A stretch of DNA of 64,000 bases, taken from contig CM030706.1 in the NCBI GenBank assembly GCA_017979445.1, positions 32,443,330-32,507,329 on the forward strand, read 5' to 3'. Source of the DNA: Akebia trifoliata (lineage: Eukaryota; Streptophyta; Magnoliopsida; Ranunculales; Lardizabalaceae). A program made the translations under genes and the position numbers. Under the pieces are notes generated by a model that made no database searches, was not told the DNA's origin, and worked only from the letters and a program-made list of their open reading frames with translations. Positions 17,805-29,722 of this stretch are shown here, in pieces (positions within the stretch are counted from its first letter, which is position 1; every line of letters begins with the position of its first letter).

Positions 17805-17997
17805 CATAGTAGGAGGAAGGAAAAGAAAATTGATGACAACCACTGAGTAACACACAAAGTGGGTGCCATGCCACTCATCCGCACTATCGGCAAACAAGTG
17901 TCCAAGTTCATTCTGTTTCATAGTAGGAGGAAGGAAAAGAAAATTGATGACAACCACTGAGTACCTCACCAAGTGGGTGCCGTGCCACTCATCCATC
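17805..17997. repeat. 77-bp direct duplication, 114-bp period
   Basis: A block beginning CATAGTAGGAGGAAGGAAAA at 17805 recurs at 17919 with only a few changes, separated by 37 bp of unrelated sequence. On the minus strand both copies stay open and would encode DEWHGTH(L/F)V twice. I do not recognise this as a protein domain. Confidence 0.85.
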
Positions 17998-18079
17998 AGT
18001 TTGGTGCAAGTTTTAAAAAAAAAAACCATTTCTTAACTTAATAAGGCTTTTTTGTCCCCACATCGATGCTCTTCAATTT

Positions 18080-19024
18080 GTGATTTTGGAAAGGAATTTC
18101 TTAAAAAATTTGAGTCGAAGAGGGCATGGGATGACTGTTGACTCTTTCTTGGTGGGTGACAGCTTGGAGAGGATGTGGGATTTTGGCTTTAGGAGAGACT
18201 TTAACGATTGGGAATTAAGTAGCGTGGAACGTTTTTTGGAGATAGTAGATGCAGGTATTGCTCATTTTGGGATAGAGGGCCGTAGGTTATGGGATGGTAC
18301 GAGAGATGGAGGCTTTTCTGTGTGCTACATGTATATGATTGAGTTACCGGCCTCAATATTCACCTTTCCCGCCTCCGTGATTTGGGGTACAAAGGTTCCT
18401 TCAAAAATTTATGTTTTTGTGTGGCAAGCAACTTTGGGAAGATTAACCACCATGAACCAACTTATTATAAGAGGTTTACAGATGCCAAACTGTTGTGTTT
18501 GTGCATGAGGAATGCAGAGACAGCAGATCATCTTCTTATGCATTATGTCATGGCAGATCGGTTGTGGTTCCATTACCTTGGCCTTTTTGGTATGGAAAGT
18601 TATTAGTCACAAACAATCCGAAAGCTTTTTGACTTGTGACTGTTTTAGGGTTCTCCTTTTAGACATTCAAAGAGAATTTTGTAGCACCTCTTGCCCTTTG
18701 CCATTTTTTGGGGTCTATGGAAGGAACTGAACAATTGGATATTTGAAGGAAATGAACTGTCTTCTGATGAGCTCACGTTCAATGTGCAGGGGTTGCTATT
18801 TTTCTGGGGAAAGGCTTTTAAAGAGTTCAAGGGGCTTTTCTTTGAGTACTTTGTTGTTTGTTGGGACTTCATTTGTAATTTGGGGGATACGTAGTTTCTC
18901 TTGTGTTTTTTTTTTTTTTTTTCTTTTTTCTTTTATTTTCCTTTTTTGATAAGTTTTGTATCCTTTGGGCCATCTCGTCCCCTGTTTTCTAATAAATTTT
19001 TTAACTCATCAAAAAAAAAAAAAT
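18080..19024 (+). mobile_element. L1-type LINE 3' end with zf-RVT domain and poly(A)
   Basis: The frame from 18080 reads WDFGFRRDFNDWELSSVERF, then IWGTKVPSKIYVFVWQA, GRLTTMNQLIIRG and CCVCA. A shifted frame continues with ETADHLLMHYVMADRLWFHY, and another with WKELNNWIFEGNE. This is the usual order of the zinc-binding RVT-associated domain at the end of plant L1 ORF2. A T-rich tail and an A run at about 19010-19023 mark the 3' end. The copy is 5'-truncated and frame-broken. Confidence 0.85.
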
Positions 19025-20141
19025 TTTGAACTTGAAATTATAAATTGTACAGTATGAAATTTAAATTTAAGATCGATAGAGCATCCTTATAGTGGTTGCA
19101 ATTTTCAAAATAACGCTAAATTAACAATCAGGAACACATTTATAATAGCTGTTATAATCTGTAAAATGGGTGGTGTCATACAAATAACATGTTAGCTTAT
19201 GATGCTCGTGCACGAATCAAAAACCTATACAAATATGAAATATGGGGGAAGTGACTCCACATTTTCCAACATGAACATCATACCCATTTTATAAAATATA
19301 CAAAAAATACTTTTACGCATAATTTTATAAAACTATGATTGAGGCTTAAAGCTTGATATGGGTGACGCGTAAAGCCTTCTATAAACTGTTCGATGCTTAA
19401 TCCTTGAGACAAGGACCTTGAGCCTTCCATTGTGGAACATTGAGCACACCAAAGAATATTACTTAGGATCAGTTTTTGAAACTTCACAAGGCAGCTAAAC
19501 CCTTCAACATGCAGCCATTTTTAAAATAATATATAGAAAATTTTGAGCAAAAAATGCATAAATATCTTGAAAAAACAAGGAAAAAAATGTAGATAAGAAT
19601 CTGCAAACATGGACATAAAAGATTCTGTATTATCCATCAAAATCTAATAATTAAAAAACACCACCTAAAACCTACAAAATTGAAGCTTGTCCAAAGCTCT
19701 TCTCTTTCTTAACCTTTACTCTCTCTGCTATGGATTTCAAAAAACCTAATTTCCTCTCTGCTGTTCTTGTTGTTTACAAATCGTAGAAAAAACATCACCA
19801 AGAGAGAGAGAGAGAGAGTACCTGAAAAGGAAGAGACTTTGTCTGAAAATCGGCAGAGATGAAGAGAGAGTAGACGAGGGGAAGAGGCGTTTCTGTTGGA
19901 AAGTTCACATTTTTTTTTTTTTTTTGAAAGTTTACGTTCTGTTGAAAGGGTGAGTGCCAACAACCAACGCACTAACTGTGTGCCATAAAACCAACACCTT
20001 TCTTCCCTCCATATCCCTCTGTCCAGGTTATTTGCACCCAGCGTTTTTGCCTAGTGCACCCACCAAAATGTGTTTTAAGTGGGTGTAGTGAGCACAAGTT
20101 GTAGGTGCAAATAGACTGGCATTTTCCCTAAACATATGAAT
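19025..20141. other. Intergenic, AT-rich, with a GA microsatellite at 19801-19818
   Basis: No gene is recognised. 19709-19972 keeps a minus-strand ORF of 87 codons rich in Ser and Leu without a domain. A GTAC donor-like site beside the GA run could belong to an unannotated leader, but nothing downstream supports it. Confidence 0.4.
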
Positions 20142-20204
20142 GTTTTTAGAGAATCTATTACCACACCAATTTTTGCTTAGAGCTCCTCAATTCATATGTA
20201 AATC

Positions 20205-21176
20205 GTTGGGGTGCATATGGTTCGGTTTGATTCGGGTTGGGAGTAAAATTGGAATCGAACCAAACTTGATCAATTTTACAAATTTGGAATCGGAACTGAA
20301 CCAACCTTAGTTCGATTCGATACTCGAGTCTCCAAAACGTAGATATCAAAACATCAATTATCAAATCTTACAGTTAAAAAACCTACGATCATCAATTATT
20401 TATGTCAAAAGGCGAAACAAAGTGGATGATATTGACAATATAATATTAATGTCTCTATAATCTCAATTATCTACATAATAACATGAGTGATTTTTTCAAA
20501 ATTGAAACTCATTAGATGATTAAAGCCATGTCATTTGGACTTACTTAGATTGATGAGAATACAGAAAGCAAACAGTGAGAGCTCTTTTATGTTATATTTA
20601 ATTCCATTTGTTAAATAAATGTATATATATTATATAATGGAGAGCGTTCGGCTAACAATCTTAGGATGATAATGTTGGCCAACAAAATTTGTCCTATTTC
20701 ACTTAAAAGTTTTAGATTGGACTATTTTTTTGTAAGGATAATCTTTATGATAAGGAAACAATCCTCACCAAAAATCAGTCCAATCTGAAACTTCTAAGTC
20801 CATCAAAATTGATTTACAAATTTTCGATAAAAATTTGACGATTCACAATTTTAAAATAATTTTGATAGGGTTAGAAGTTTCAGATTCGACTGATTTTTTG
20901 TAAGGATGATCAACTCACCATAGAGATCATCCTCCCAAAAAATCAGCCAAATTCGAAATTTCTAACCCACATAAAACAAAAGTTTTAGTTCCGTTTTGTC
21001 ATCCTAAGATTGTCAGCAGAACACTCCCCTTATATAATATATATACATTGAATTTGGTTCGATTCTAGAATTCCATGAACTGAGAATCACACCAAATCAA
21101 TCGACTTTTCAAAATTGCAAACCAAACCAATCCAAATGTCTTGGTTCAGTTTGGCCCGATCCAATGTGCATCCCTA
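20205..21176. mobile_element. TIR element, middle layer of the nest
   Basis: The left end has TTGGGGTGCATATGGTTCGG and the right end has GATCCAATGTGCATCCCTA, its approximate inverse. Inverted GGTTCGATTC-type arms extend further in. The host element's GTAAATC is duplicated at 20198-20204 and 21177-21183. It interrupts the outer MITE exactly at that point. Confidence 0.75.
20639..21029. mobile_element. Palindromic MITE, innermost layer of the nest
   Basis: The ends GGAGAGCGTTCGGCTAACAA and the inverse of CTGACAATCTTAGGATGA are TIRs sharing AATCTTAGGATGA. Inside are two hairpins of the same TGATTTTT..GAGGATGATC design as the 9.8-13.4 kb cluster. A 9-bp duplication TTATATAAT flanks it (20630-20638 and 21030-21038), as expected for Mutator-like elements, though the site is AT-rich. 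Confidence 0.75.
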
Positions 21177-21639
21177 GTAAATCATCATAGAATTATCACA
21201 CATCTTAGGGTGTTCCTAGTAAAAGTTGTGTAGTAATAAAAGTGTTTTTAAACCGTTCATGTATACTTGATATGTGCTTATTTGTAGGAGTGGGAGTGGG
21301 TTGGTTTAGAGTATATGTGATGTATTGAATGAACGTCTCATACAGGGAGAATAGTTAAAATAGGTAGGGTGTATGAGATCATAACTTGTTGTAGGAGAAG
21401 TTGAGTTACCACGATCTAGTACTCTACTTCCTTAAATGGCTAGTTTAAAGAAGTGGGTAGTTGGGTATTTATACCTTCCCAAAAAAAAGTTTAATGAAAC
21501 TATGCAAAGAGTTATAATGGGTCATTTGCATCAATTGAGATCTTTCTCTATCTTTTTTTATTATTGTTTTTTTTTTTTTTGTTGTGATATATACAAATTA
21601 TGTACATAACAATATCAAAATAATTAACCTCCAACGGCA

Positions 21640-21815
21640 AGTGAGATGCCCAAGACCACACCTATAGATGCTGAGGTCTTCATTTGAAAGCCCCCATTAG
21701 GGACCATGCTTAGGGATTTATCCTAGAAATTACCTTGGTGTGTGTGTGTGTAGCCTCCAGGAATTGTCAAGTACTCTAAGAGGTTTGGATACCTTGATTC
21801 CAAAAACAAAAATGT
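21640..21815 (+). mobile_element. tRNA-related SINE (decayed)
   Basis: It shares CTTAGGGATTTATCCTAGAA, ATTACCTTGGTGTGTGTG and CTCTAAGAGGTTTGGATACC with the minus-strand copy at 46190-46378, in the same order. Similar GGATTTA..TTACCTGGTGTGTGTG wording is known from plant Au-like SINEs. Boundaries are approximate. Confidence 0.65.
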
Positions 21816-24055
21816 GATTTCAAAACTTTAGAAATTGAAAATAATAATAAAATAAAATAAAATAAAAACCTCCAGCCCAAAGTCACATCATCATGTATCC
21901 AACTCAATTTCCTCCGTTTTTATATTATTCAAAAGTAAACAAAAAAATCTTTGCAAAAGAAAATGTCAAAAAAAAAAAAAAAAAAACTGAAATAGATCTA
22001 AGAGATTAATATTTGCTTGAGGAAAGATATTTGAGTGATTCATGGGAAAGAAAAAAGTGTTTGATTCTTCGTAACTGAGGAAGGCAAAGACCTCTTTATG
22101 TTTGCTACATATAAGAGAGACAGAAAGAGAAGGGAAAGTTATCCGACCACATCACCCTATGCCATCCAAAAACATGTAGGGGACAAAGTTCTAAGAACTT
22201 TAATAAAATTAAATTAAAAAAGTTATTTTTCAACATTATATTTTGAGAGTTCGATAGCCATCCATTTTCAACACCTTGAATCAAGTTCAAAGAAATGAAA
22301 TCTAAAATGTTGTTGTGTTGGATTGCCAATGTGGTAATCCATCTGGACCTAAAGAGCCTACTAAAGATGGAGGATACATTTTGGGAAATGTTTTCGAGCT
22401 GATGGCATGCATCCCTTGACCTTGGTCTTTTGTGAGAGGGAGAAGTAAATGCCACCATCTTCAGTGTCTAGTAGAAAACTCCTTGATTTTCTCAACCAAA
22501 TCCGTCATCCCGAACCCTAAAGATTTTTATCTTTGAGTCTTCAACTTTTATCTTCTTCAACATTCAAACCTCAGTAACAACATATAATTTTAAGGTAAGT
22601 ACAATGATGCATTTTCACAAAACCGGTCTTCAACCATGATATTCTACCTACTACAAACCTCAAGAATGAGAGTTTTGGGAAAATAGAAGATAATGACTGA
22701 TTTTAAGTTGAAAAATCACGGATTTTCTACAAGAGGTTAAAGACAAAAATCAAGGATCTTCAAAATTCAATTGGAATGCCAAAAATCCAATATTTTGGAT
22801 GAAAAATGTGAGATTGAAGACTTAGAGCATTCAATCATGAGAAATGTGGTGAAAGTTTTATTAAATGGACTATTAAGAGAAACCCTAAAATTTAGGGACT
22901 TAATTAGAAAGAAATCCTTCCATCAGGGTCCTTCAAGTAATTTTCCCTATTTTAAATGAAGCTGCAGAAGAATGAAAGATATTTGCAATTAATTCCCCTC
23001 CGCGTGTTCATCACTTGGGCCTTGTGTTAGGCAAAGCCATCTTGGCGATCTTCCTCGCTCGACACTTAAAAAGAAACATAATGATCATCTTAGCTCGACA
23101 CTTAATAAGATTACTAAAAAAAATTATTTTGAACAAAAATCTAACTTACATATTCACAATTTCATATACTCAGTTTGGGTATTATTATACACCAAATGAC
23201 AACATTTAGAACAAGATTTACAAAATCTGTAAAAAATATTGTAGCACAATTTATACTGCACCTAAGAATAGAGTATTCACTCAAACCTTCCGACTCCGAG
23301 TTCTTCGAGCTATCTACAAATAATATTTATAAAAAAAAAAAGGTGAAAATTCACTTAGAAAAAGATGAAAAAGGAACCAGAGAACAATAAATAAATAAAT
23401 AAAGTGGGAATGACTAGATAGAAGTAAAGAAAGCTTACAACATTCTCATTCACATCTACAACTTCTGATGCTGCTGAAGTAGTTTTTTTTGTCCTTACTT
23501 CCTTCTCCCTGCCCCTGAGAAGTTACCAAATTGTTCCAAAAATTGTATTACAATAGCTGTTTACGAATTTGTAGAAATGCAGCTAAAATTTTCATTGTGC
23601 TATAACTGTAGAAATTTTCTAATCTCTATGAAATGGAACTTTCTATTAATGTTTTAGGAACAAAGTGATGATCGGAGAAAATTTATCAAATCGGTATGAT
23701 TGCAGTTGGACCCTGATTCAATTTTGGTTTGACTTTTAAATTTAGTACAAAATTTTTAAATTATGTGTTCCCTTACTTACCAATCAAATTAAAAGAGAGT
23801 TACTATTGGCACCCCAACTTTTACTTATCACACCCCAAGTTCTTAAACTATTTATCACCTCCCAATTAAAGATTAAAACACTCTTCAAACATTACAAAGG
23901 TTTAGCTCAAATTATAATCTCAACATTATAATACTCCATTCAAACAATTTCAGTAGTTGTTTACAATTATGATTAGATTGCTTATAAAATCCTGAGAGCC
24001 CAAAAATAGAAATCTAGCGAAAAAACAAGAAAGCTTCTATTGGTACCCACTATCC
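21816..24055. other. Intergenic or distal PDS5 3' region, no confirmed gene
   Basis: AT-rich sequence with short A and T runs. Near 23800 is a half-copy of the hAT-like MITE (TACTATTGGCACCCCAACTT). The minus-strand ORF 22458-22105 (117 codons) has no recognisable domain. A weak candidate terminal exon is listed separately. Confidence 0.4.
23446..23514 (-). other. Weak candidate terminal exon of the PDS5-type gene
   Basis: A TTCTCAG acceptor precedes a minus-strand segment that stays open in two frames. The frame that joins in phase after the Tudor exon at 29723 reads GQGEGSKDKKNYFSS and stops after 22 codons. The other frame reads TTSAASEVVDVNEN, which looks more protein-like but is out of phase. 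PDS5 proteins end in poorly conserved lysine-rich tails, so similarity cannot settle this. Confidence 0.2.
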
Positions 24056-24059
24056 ATGA

Positions 24060-24470
24060 AATTGAATGTCAGGAGGTCAAGAAGTATCATGTTAATAAAT
24101 TGGGTGTGGCAAAGTCAAAGATGTTGAAACGGATGAGTGGAAAACCAAAGAAAGATAACATTAGAAATGAACGTATTTGAGAAAATGTAAAAGTATATTA
24201 GATTGTTTGGGCATATTCAACAAAGGCGGATTACAGCCTCAGTTAAAAGAAATATTAAAGTTGACAGTTATAAAAAAAACAAAAAACCAAAAAAACAAGA
24301 GGAAGATCCAAATGAATGTGGGGGGATGGTGAAAGAGATTCTAAACAAACTATCAATAACAAAAGACCTGGCTCTGAACAAAGTATAATGGAATAACAAG
24401 ATTTGTTCAGCGGACCCCAAATCCTAGGCATAAGGCTTTGATGATGCTGATGTCTTATTTTAATTAAATT
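24060..24470 (+). mobile_element. RTE-type LINE 3' fragment
   Basis: The frame reads KLGVAKSKMLKRMSGKPKKD then NIRNERI, followed by FGHIQQRRITASVKR and, after a lysine-rich stretch, ITKDLALNKV. The conserved RTE tail has MLRWM-x-G, IRNE, WFGH-x-x-R-R and T-E-D-M-A. It ends in GATGATGCTGATG, like other RTE ends. It carries stops and lacks the 5' portion. Confidence 0.8.
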
Positions 24471-25085
24471 ATTTTCATAAAAATACAACATTTAATATGT
24501 ATTATTAGGGTTCGAATATTAAAGGATCTTCCCATTGTAAAATTGTACTCTATTCCAAGATCTTATATCAAAAAAAGAAAATTGCAAAATTTTGCACTCT
24601 AAAACATTTCAAAAAAATTGAAAGTTCAATGTTGGTTCAACCGGTTCTGTAAAAAACAATAGGTTCTTTATAAAAACACGGATCTACTTGAACCGAACCG
24701 ACTTTATTATTGAACCAACAGACCCAGCCCAACTTGTTTGGCCATAATAGTGAAACACTGCTCTCTATTCCCTATATTCTGTTGATTAAGCAACTAAATT
24801 GCTCAGTGTGGCTATTGTGCATTGTATGGGTCCAAGTGCAAGACTCATACGACTCTAAATTTTGTAGGATAGTGGAATACGACAACATAATTTAACATTT
24901 TACAATAAATCTTGGGGCATTGAGATATGTCTAAATTGTTCATCCTATACTTCTATTATTCTTTTCCACTTTTTTTTTTTTTAAAATTGAAAAAATTTTC
25001 CAGCCATATCCAAAAATAGTATTCTTTAAAAAAATTGGACTCCCATGAGACCGATATGCCAATGTGTATGCATAGTTTATTTTAT

Positions 25086-26127
25086 GGACATTTAGCATAA
25101 AATTTCCATAGGTTTATGGCAATGGCAAAATAGGGCCACTTTTTTTTTAATACTAAAAACAGGGCTATATTGCAACAGTAACACATGTTTTTGGACAGAA
25201 ATACCCTCACCTACAATTTCTCTAATAAATCCTTAAAAATAATCTTTCCCTCTCAACATTTTATACCATCAAATAGAGAGAGATCTGTTCTCTCTACCAA
25301 AAAGTCATTGGAGCTAATAAAAAAGGCTATAGATTTGAGGAACAATAGTGAATCTTGTAGCTATCCTCTATTTATTTCACTTTTTCAATCTTGATATATC
25401 GCTTCTCCATAGCTAAAAAAATGAAAAATGGTAGCAAAAAATAAATAAATTGATTTCACGAAATTTTTATGATTTTGTTCATAAAATTTACCCAATATCA
25501 AACCTCGACGCTGGCATCTAGGCTCGACGGTACCTATTGTTGAACCTTGATAAAATCATCCAACAAAAGTTTTTGTAAGTGAAAAATGTCCACAACATTG
25601 AACCTCGACAATAAGTACCGTGGAGCCTCAACTCTATAATACATTCCAACGTCAAGGTTCAACACTGGGTAACTAAATTTTATGAACAAAATCTTAAAAA
25701 TTCCGTTAAATAAAAAAAATGCTATCATTTTCCATTTAGATAACTATGGACGAGAAATGTATCAAGATTATAAGAATATATAAATGATTTTAAAAAAAAT
25801 GGTAGAAATAAAGGAGAAATTGATAGATCGGGAATTGAACACAAGAGTGTGTAGATCTAAAAGGTTCACTATGGTTCCTCAAATCTAGAGCCTATTTGGT
25901 AGAGAATGGATCTCTCTCTCTCTCTCAATGGTATAAATGTTGAGAGGGAGGGAAGTTACAATTTAGAATATTATTTTTCAAGGGTTTATTAGAGAAGTTA
26001 TAGGTGAGGGTATTTCTGTCCAAAAACATGAGTTACTGCAGCAAATATCCATATTTTGAGTATTAAAAAAAAAGGTGGTCCTTTCTTGCAATTGCCATAT
26101 ACCTATGGAATGTTTATGCTAAATGTC
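25086..26127. mobile_element. Foldback TIR element with 10-bp target duplication (Mutator-like)
   Basis: Long terminal inverted repeats start GACATTTAGCATAAA on both sides. They continue through CATAGGT, CAATxGCAA, a homopolymer run, TTTTTGGACAGAAATACCCT and CTCTCAACATTT, so that most of the 1.04-kb element is palindromic. The 10-bp sequence TTTATTTTAT flanks it perfectly (25076-25085 and 26128-26137). Duplications of 9-11 bp are typical of Mutator-like elements. There is no coding capacity. Confidence 0.85.
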
Positions 26128-26137
26128 TTTATTTTAT

Positions 26138-27739
26138 ATGTTAAAAGATTATTTTACTATACTTTAGTTCCTGTGAAATACAAATATAGGGAAAAAAAGT
26201 ACCAAGATAAGCTGACATTAAAAATCACAACAATGTATAAAGCAATAGCTGAATATTAAAAAACAATTAAATACATTGAGATTCGTTCTAAAAAAGTGAG
26301 CTGGCATGGATTTCACAAGTAAGCACCGCAAATTATCCAGCATGCAAATTCTTCCAAAATGGAGTACTTACGAACTTAAAAATACTTCAAACATTAAGAT
26401 AAAACAAACTGAAGAAAGCAACAGTATTTCAATCAAGTTATAAGGGCTATAGTATCAGCTTTGTGTAACCAAGGAATAATTGCTACCAAAATTCAATGGA
26501 TTTGTACATTGATACTGAATAATAATACTCTCCATTGAGTTAAAAGAAAACAATAGTTCCATGAAGCAAACATGTTGTAGATTTTCTTTCATTTTATTTA
26601 TTTATTTATATTTGATAAGTATACAAAACCATTAGAATGAAGAAAGAAGAGTACAAATCTGGAGGTGGAGAAGAACTATGGAAAAAAACAAGCGAATCTG
26701 AAAGCTTTAAGATAATAAGACCTAGTAAAAGCAAGAGAATCCTCATGATTCATCACCATGATCTACAATATCGAGGAAACGTAGTTAACATCATACAAAA
26801 GGGATAACCCTTTGAAGCATGATATGTTCTCTTGTTTGGTAATAATGGAAGATTATCTTACTCCTTAAAACTATTATACATATGGTTTCTTCTTCTTTTT
26901 TCTGTTTTTTTTATAAAAAGAACCCTTCATTCCCTCAAATCCATAGTGTGAAAGTCATATGGACGTGTAGCATTGGACTTTTCAATTTCTGTGAATATAA
27001 TGGTTATCTTTATGAAAAATACCTTTTTTACCCTAGAAATGGAAGTCCTAATTGGATAACATATCACTAGTTTTGTGTGATATTGCCAAGTGAAGCTAGA
27101 AGATGAACACTCAACTTTCCCAAAGAAGAAAGTGCAGCAAAATACTACTTGCAATAGAAGGAATTGTTCCACTGTCAAAGTCTCCTTTCCCCTTATTTGG
27201 CACATTTTTCTGTTTTTGGGAAGGTTTATCACCAAGATAACTGATAGAGAAGTCCACAAGAACATGTAAGTAAACTCTTTAACTACTAACATGCTCAAGT
27301 CCAAGTAAAGTCACTAGGCTTTTAACTATCTGACATTTACTACCAAAAAGAATTCCATACGGAGAAGGCACACAATGTCAATGTAGGAAAATAAGCCCAT
27401 GGGAAATGTCACCTCATGTATGATAATAGTCTGCAACTGTACACATAACTAGAAAAAAACGATGAGATTGTAAAGAGATGGGAAAGATGTCTAATAAATT
27501 CACCCAACCCATTTTTAGTGCTACTTAAAAGTTGATCTTTGACATGGGTAAGCAAGACAGACATGTAGAGCAAAACATAAATCTGGATAAGCTTACGCAT
27601 CTCTACAAAATAATGAACATAAAATTATGGCCACCATCAAAACCTTTTACCAAAAATTTGGGTCTGCCTATGACAATCCTGTTCTTCCAATTTTTTCTAA
27701 ACTCATATTAATTCAAGTGCGCTCATAACCATTGGTCAA
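26138..27739. other. Gene-free stretch
   Basis: AT-rich with scattered A/T runs. The longest ORF (minus, 27304-26927, 125 codons) has no domain that I recognise and unusual composition. I see no repeat ends. Confidence 0.4.
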
Positions 27740-27985
27740 ATAAAAAAGTGTGCATATCCGCTCACTACCTCATCCTTCTTGGTCTTCCTCTAGCTCTTTT
27801 AGAATCTTCAACTTGCACATTACCAAACCATGTCAATCAACTTTCCCTTATTCTATCAGCTATCAACTTAAACATTTTTGGTGATTATTTCATTTCTAAC
27901 TCTCTCTGTTATTCTAATCCATCTCAACATCCTTATTTCACAAAATCATCTCAAAGGACTCCTTTATTTGACATCTATTGGATTG
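27740..27985 (-). mobile_element. RTE-type LINE fragment (decayed)
   Basis: Read on the minus strand, 27985 onward gives MLRWIRITERVRNEI, then LTWFGNVQ and RARGRPRRMR. These match the RTE C-terminal blocks MLRW, RNE, WFGHV and RGRP in order, with stops and small deletions. Confidence 0.7.
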
Positions 27986-28029
27986 GCACTAGATTTTCTC
28001 ATGTGTTAATTCATTTTTAATTCTGCTTT

Positions 28030-28960
28030 CCTAGTCTCGCTACTCATCCAAATCAACATTCTCACCATAATTCCGTGCTAGACTCGACCTCTTAGTGGCA
28101 GACAAACTACCTTCACACCACCTTTGCTGTGCAAGTGTTCTTGGTATCATCACAAATTGTTCCTCTATCAAATTGTCATATGTTACCCAATAGTAGATGG
28201 CACACGTCCATTGATACGACATCAAACCAAACACTATAGTTATAATCCCTACCAATGGAAAATGAAACTAATCACTTGCATATTAACCAACAGAAATTCT
28301 ATATGGTCTCGGATGAAGCTCAGCCTTCATATGCCGATTGTTCCCCATTTCTGGTACCGTCGTATTTTTGGACTTACTCCATTTACGATCACATTACAGA
28401 CCTTTCCATTGCACATGCATCGAGCTCTAAAAATGCTGGTTTGCAACCAACTCTTTTTGGGTAATTCTACAGATGATCAATACTTCTTGTACGTGCAACC
28501 ACCAAAATTGATATATGCCTTCCGAATCTGGTTGCTACAAATTTGACCTTCTCTTCCAGGAGATCCATCAACTCCAAGATGTTCTTTACTTATGTACAGT
28601 AATGATCCAACCAAAGAAAGCATCAGGGTTGAGAAGTCCATGGAACTCCGGTACATAAACCTTATTCCATGGTCTTGATCAAATGCAATAACCTGATCTC
28701 AGAGTCTCTCAACTTCCGATTTTTCTTGTGAAACGTGTCGATGCCGAACCAATCCTTCCTCACAACTGAAGTCTGTTGGCACATCACATGCCGAGTCAAC
28801 TCTTTGAATCGTACACAAAGTACTTGGACTTCTTCAATTTGTAGAATTCCTCTAGGCTTCCATCGCAATTTCTTAGTGATATTCCAGTAACAAAGGTTTC
28901 CTGTGACCCCAGATGATGCAAACCACAGTAGCAAAAGGAAGATAACTCAAGACACCGCTA
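28030..28960 (-). mobile_element. Ty3/gypsy gag-protease remnant
   Basis: Near 28660 the minus strand reads VYVPEFHGLLNPDAFFGW, the usual start of a plant gypsy gag domain. Around 28470-28180 it reads ARCMCNGKVCNVIVNG, ELHPRPYRIS, SFSIG and DVCHLLLG, the order of the retroviral-type aspartic protease block. Frames shift repeatedly and most of pol is missing, so this is a dead, internally deleted copy. Confidence 0.75.
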
Positions 28961-29722
28961 TAAATCAGTTACACTCGAAAGGTTTTTAGCTAGTATTCCG
29001 TCTATAGGTACTATTTACATTATCTAACAACCTTATTATGCAATATAATTCCAACAAAACTTGTTGGCTACTCATCATAACACATCAATAATTCCAGCAG
29101 CGTTTGATCAAGCACCAAGCCCCCGAAATACAACATTACTGACCCTTACTGAAGATAACAAAAAATATTAAACCACCAATAAAATATGCCATAAGGTCTA
29201 TTTTTCCCACAAAATTCCAATAAAGTTGAAAAGACCAAAATACCCTTATATCCAGATTTTATCCCTATCAATTGCATCAATACAGGACTCCACACCTCCC
29301 TTCCAAGTTTAGATTGAATGAGTAAGTGATTGACAATTACTTTTATGCTCGAAATCCATAATGTAAATCATGTTTCTTATTTCATTTAGTTGGTAATATT
29401 TTAATCCATGCAAACATTGGACATTTATAAAGAGAACTTCCACATTTCTAATGGGGGAAATGTTAATGCAAAACCATTTTACGAACAAGTTCCTCAAACA
29501 AGTAAATAAACTCAAAAGGCATGCCCCAGTGGAAACCAAGAGAAATATCATGGTGAGATAGGCCATATTACTATGTCCAATAGAAATGATGGGAATGACA
29601 TATGAACCACTCACCAATGTTTTGAATGAAACTTTTTTGCCTCCTGTGTCAATACAATGACCTTGTAAGCCAACAATAGCGTATAGAATGTCAATTAAAC
29701 AATTACATGAACATACACGTAC

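Larger units (their letters stand above)
20149..21242. mobile_element. hAT-like MITE, outer layer of a three-level nest
   Basis: The left half (GAGAATCTATTACCACACC to GTAAATC at 20204) and the right half (from 21177, ATCATAGAATTATCACACAT to about 21242) together match the MITE at 36752-36875. An 8-bp target duplication TGTTTTTA is perfect at 20141-20148 and 21243-21250. The middle is occupied by the next element. Confidence 0.8.

Noticed and set aside
19709..19972. 87-codon minus-strand ORF next to a GA repeat, possible first exon of a gene
   Set aside because: No downstream exon, no domain, and composition dominated by Ser/Leu from the pyrimidine-rich strand.
22105..22458. 117-codon minus-strand ORF
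   Set aside because: No recognisable motif, no splice partner, and repeated A/T runs around it; treated as a chance frame.
26927..27304. 125-codon minus-strand ORF
   Set aside because: It begins at no supported start and shows neither a domain nor a membrane pattern typical of a known family.
28124..28546. 140-codon plus-strand ORF that looks like a small protein gene
   Set aside because: It is the opposite strand of the gypsy protease remnant (DVCHLLLG and NGKVCNVI on the minus strand).
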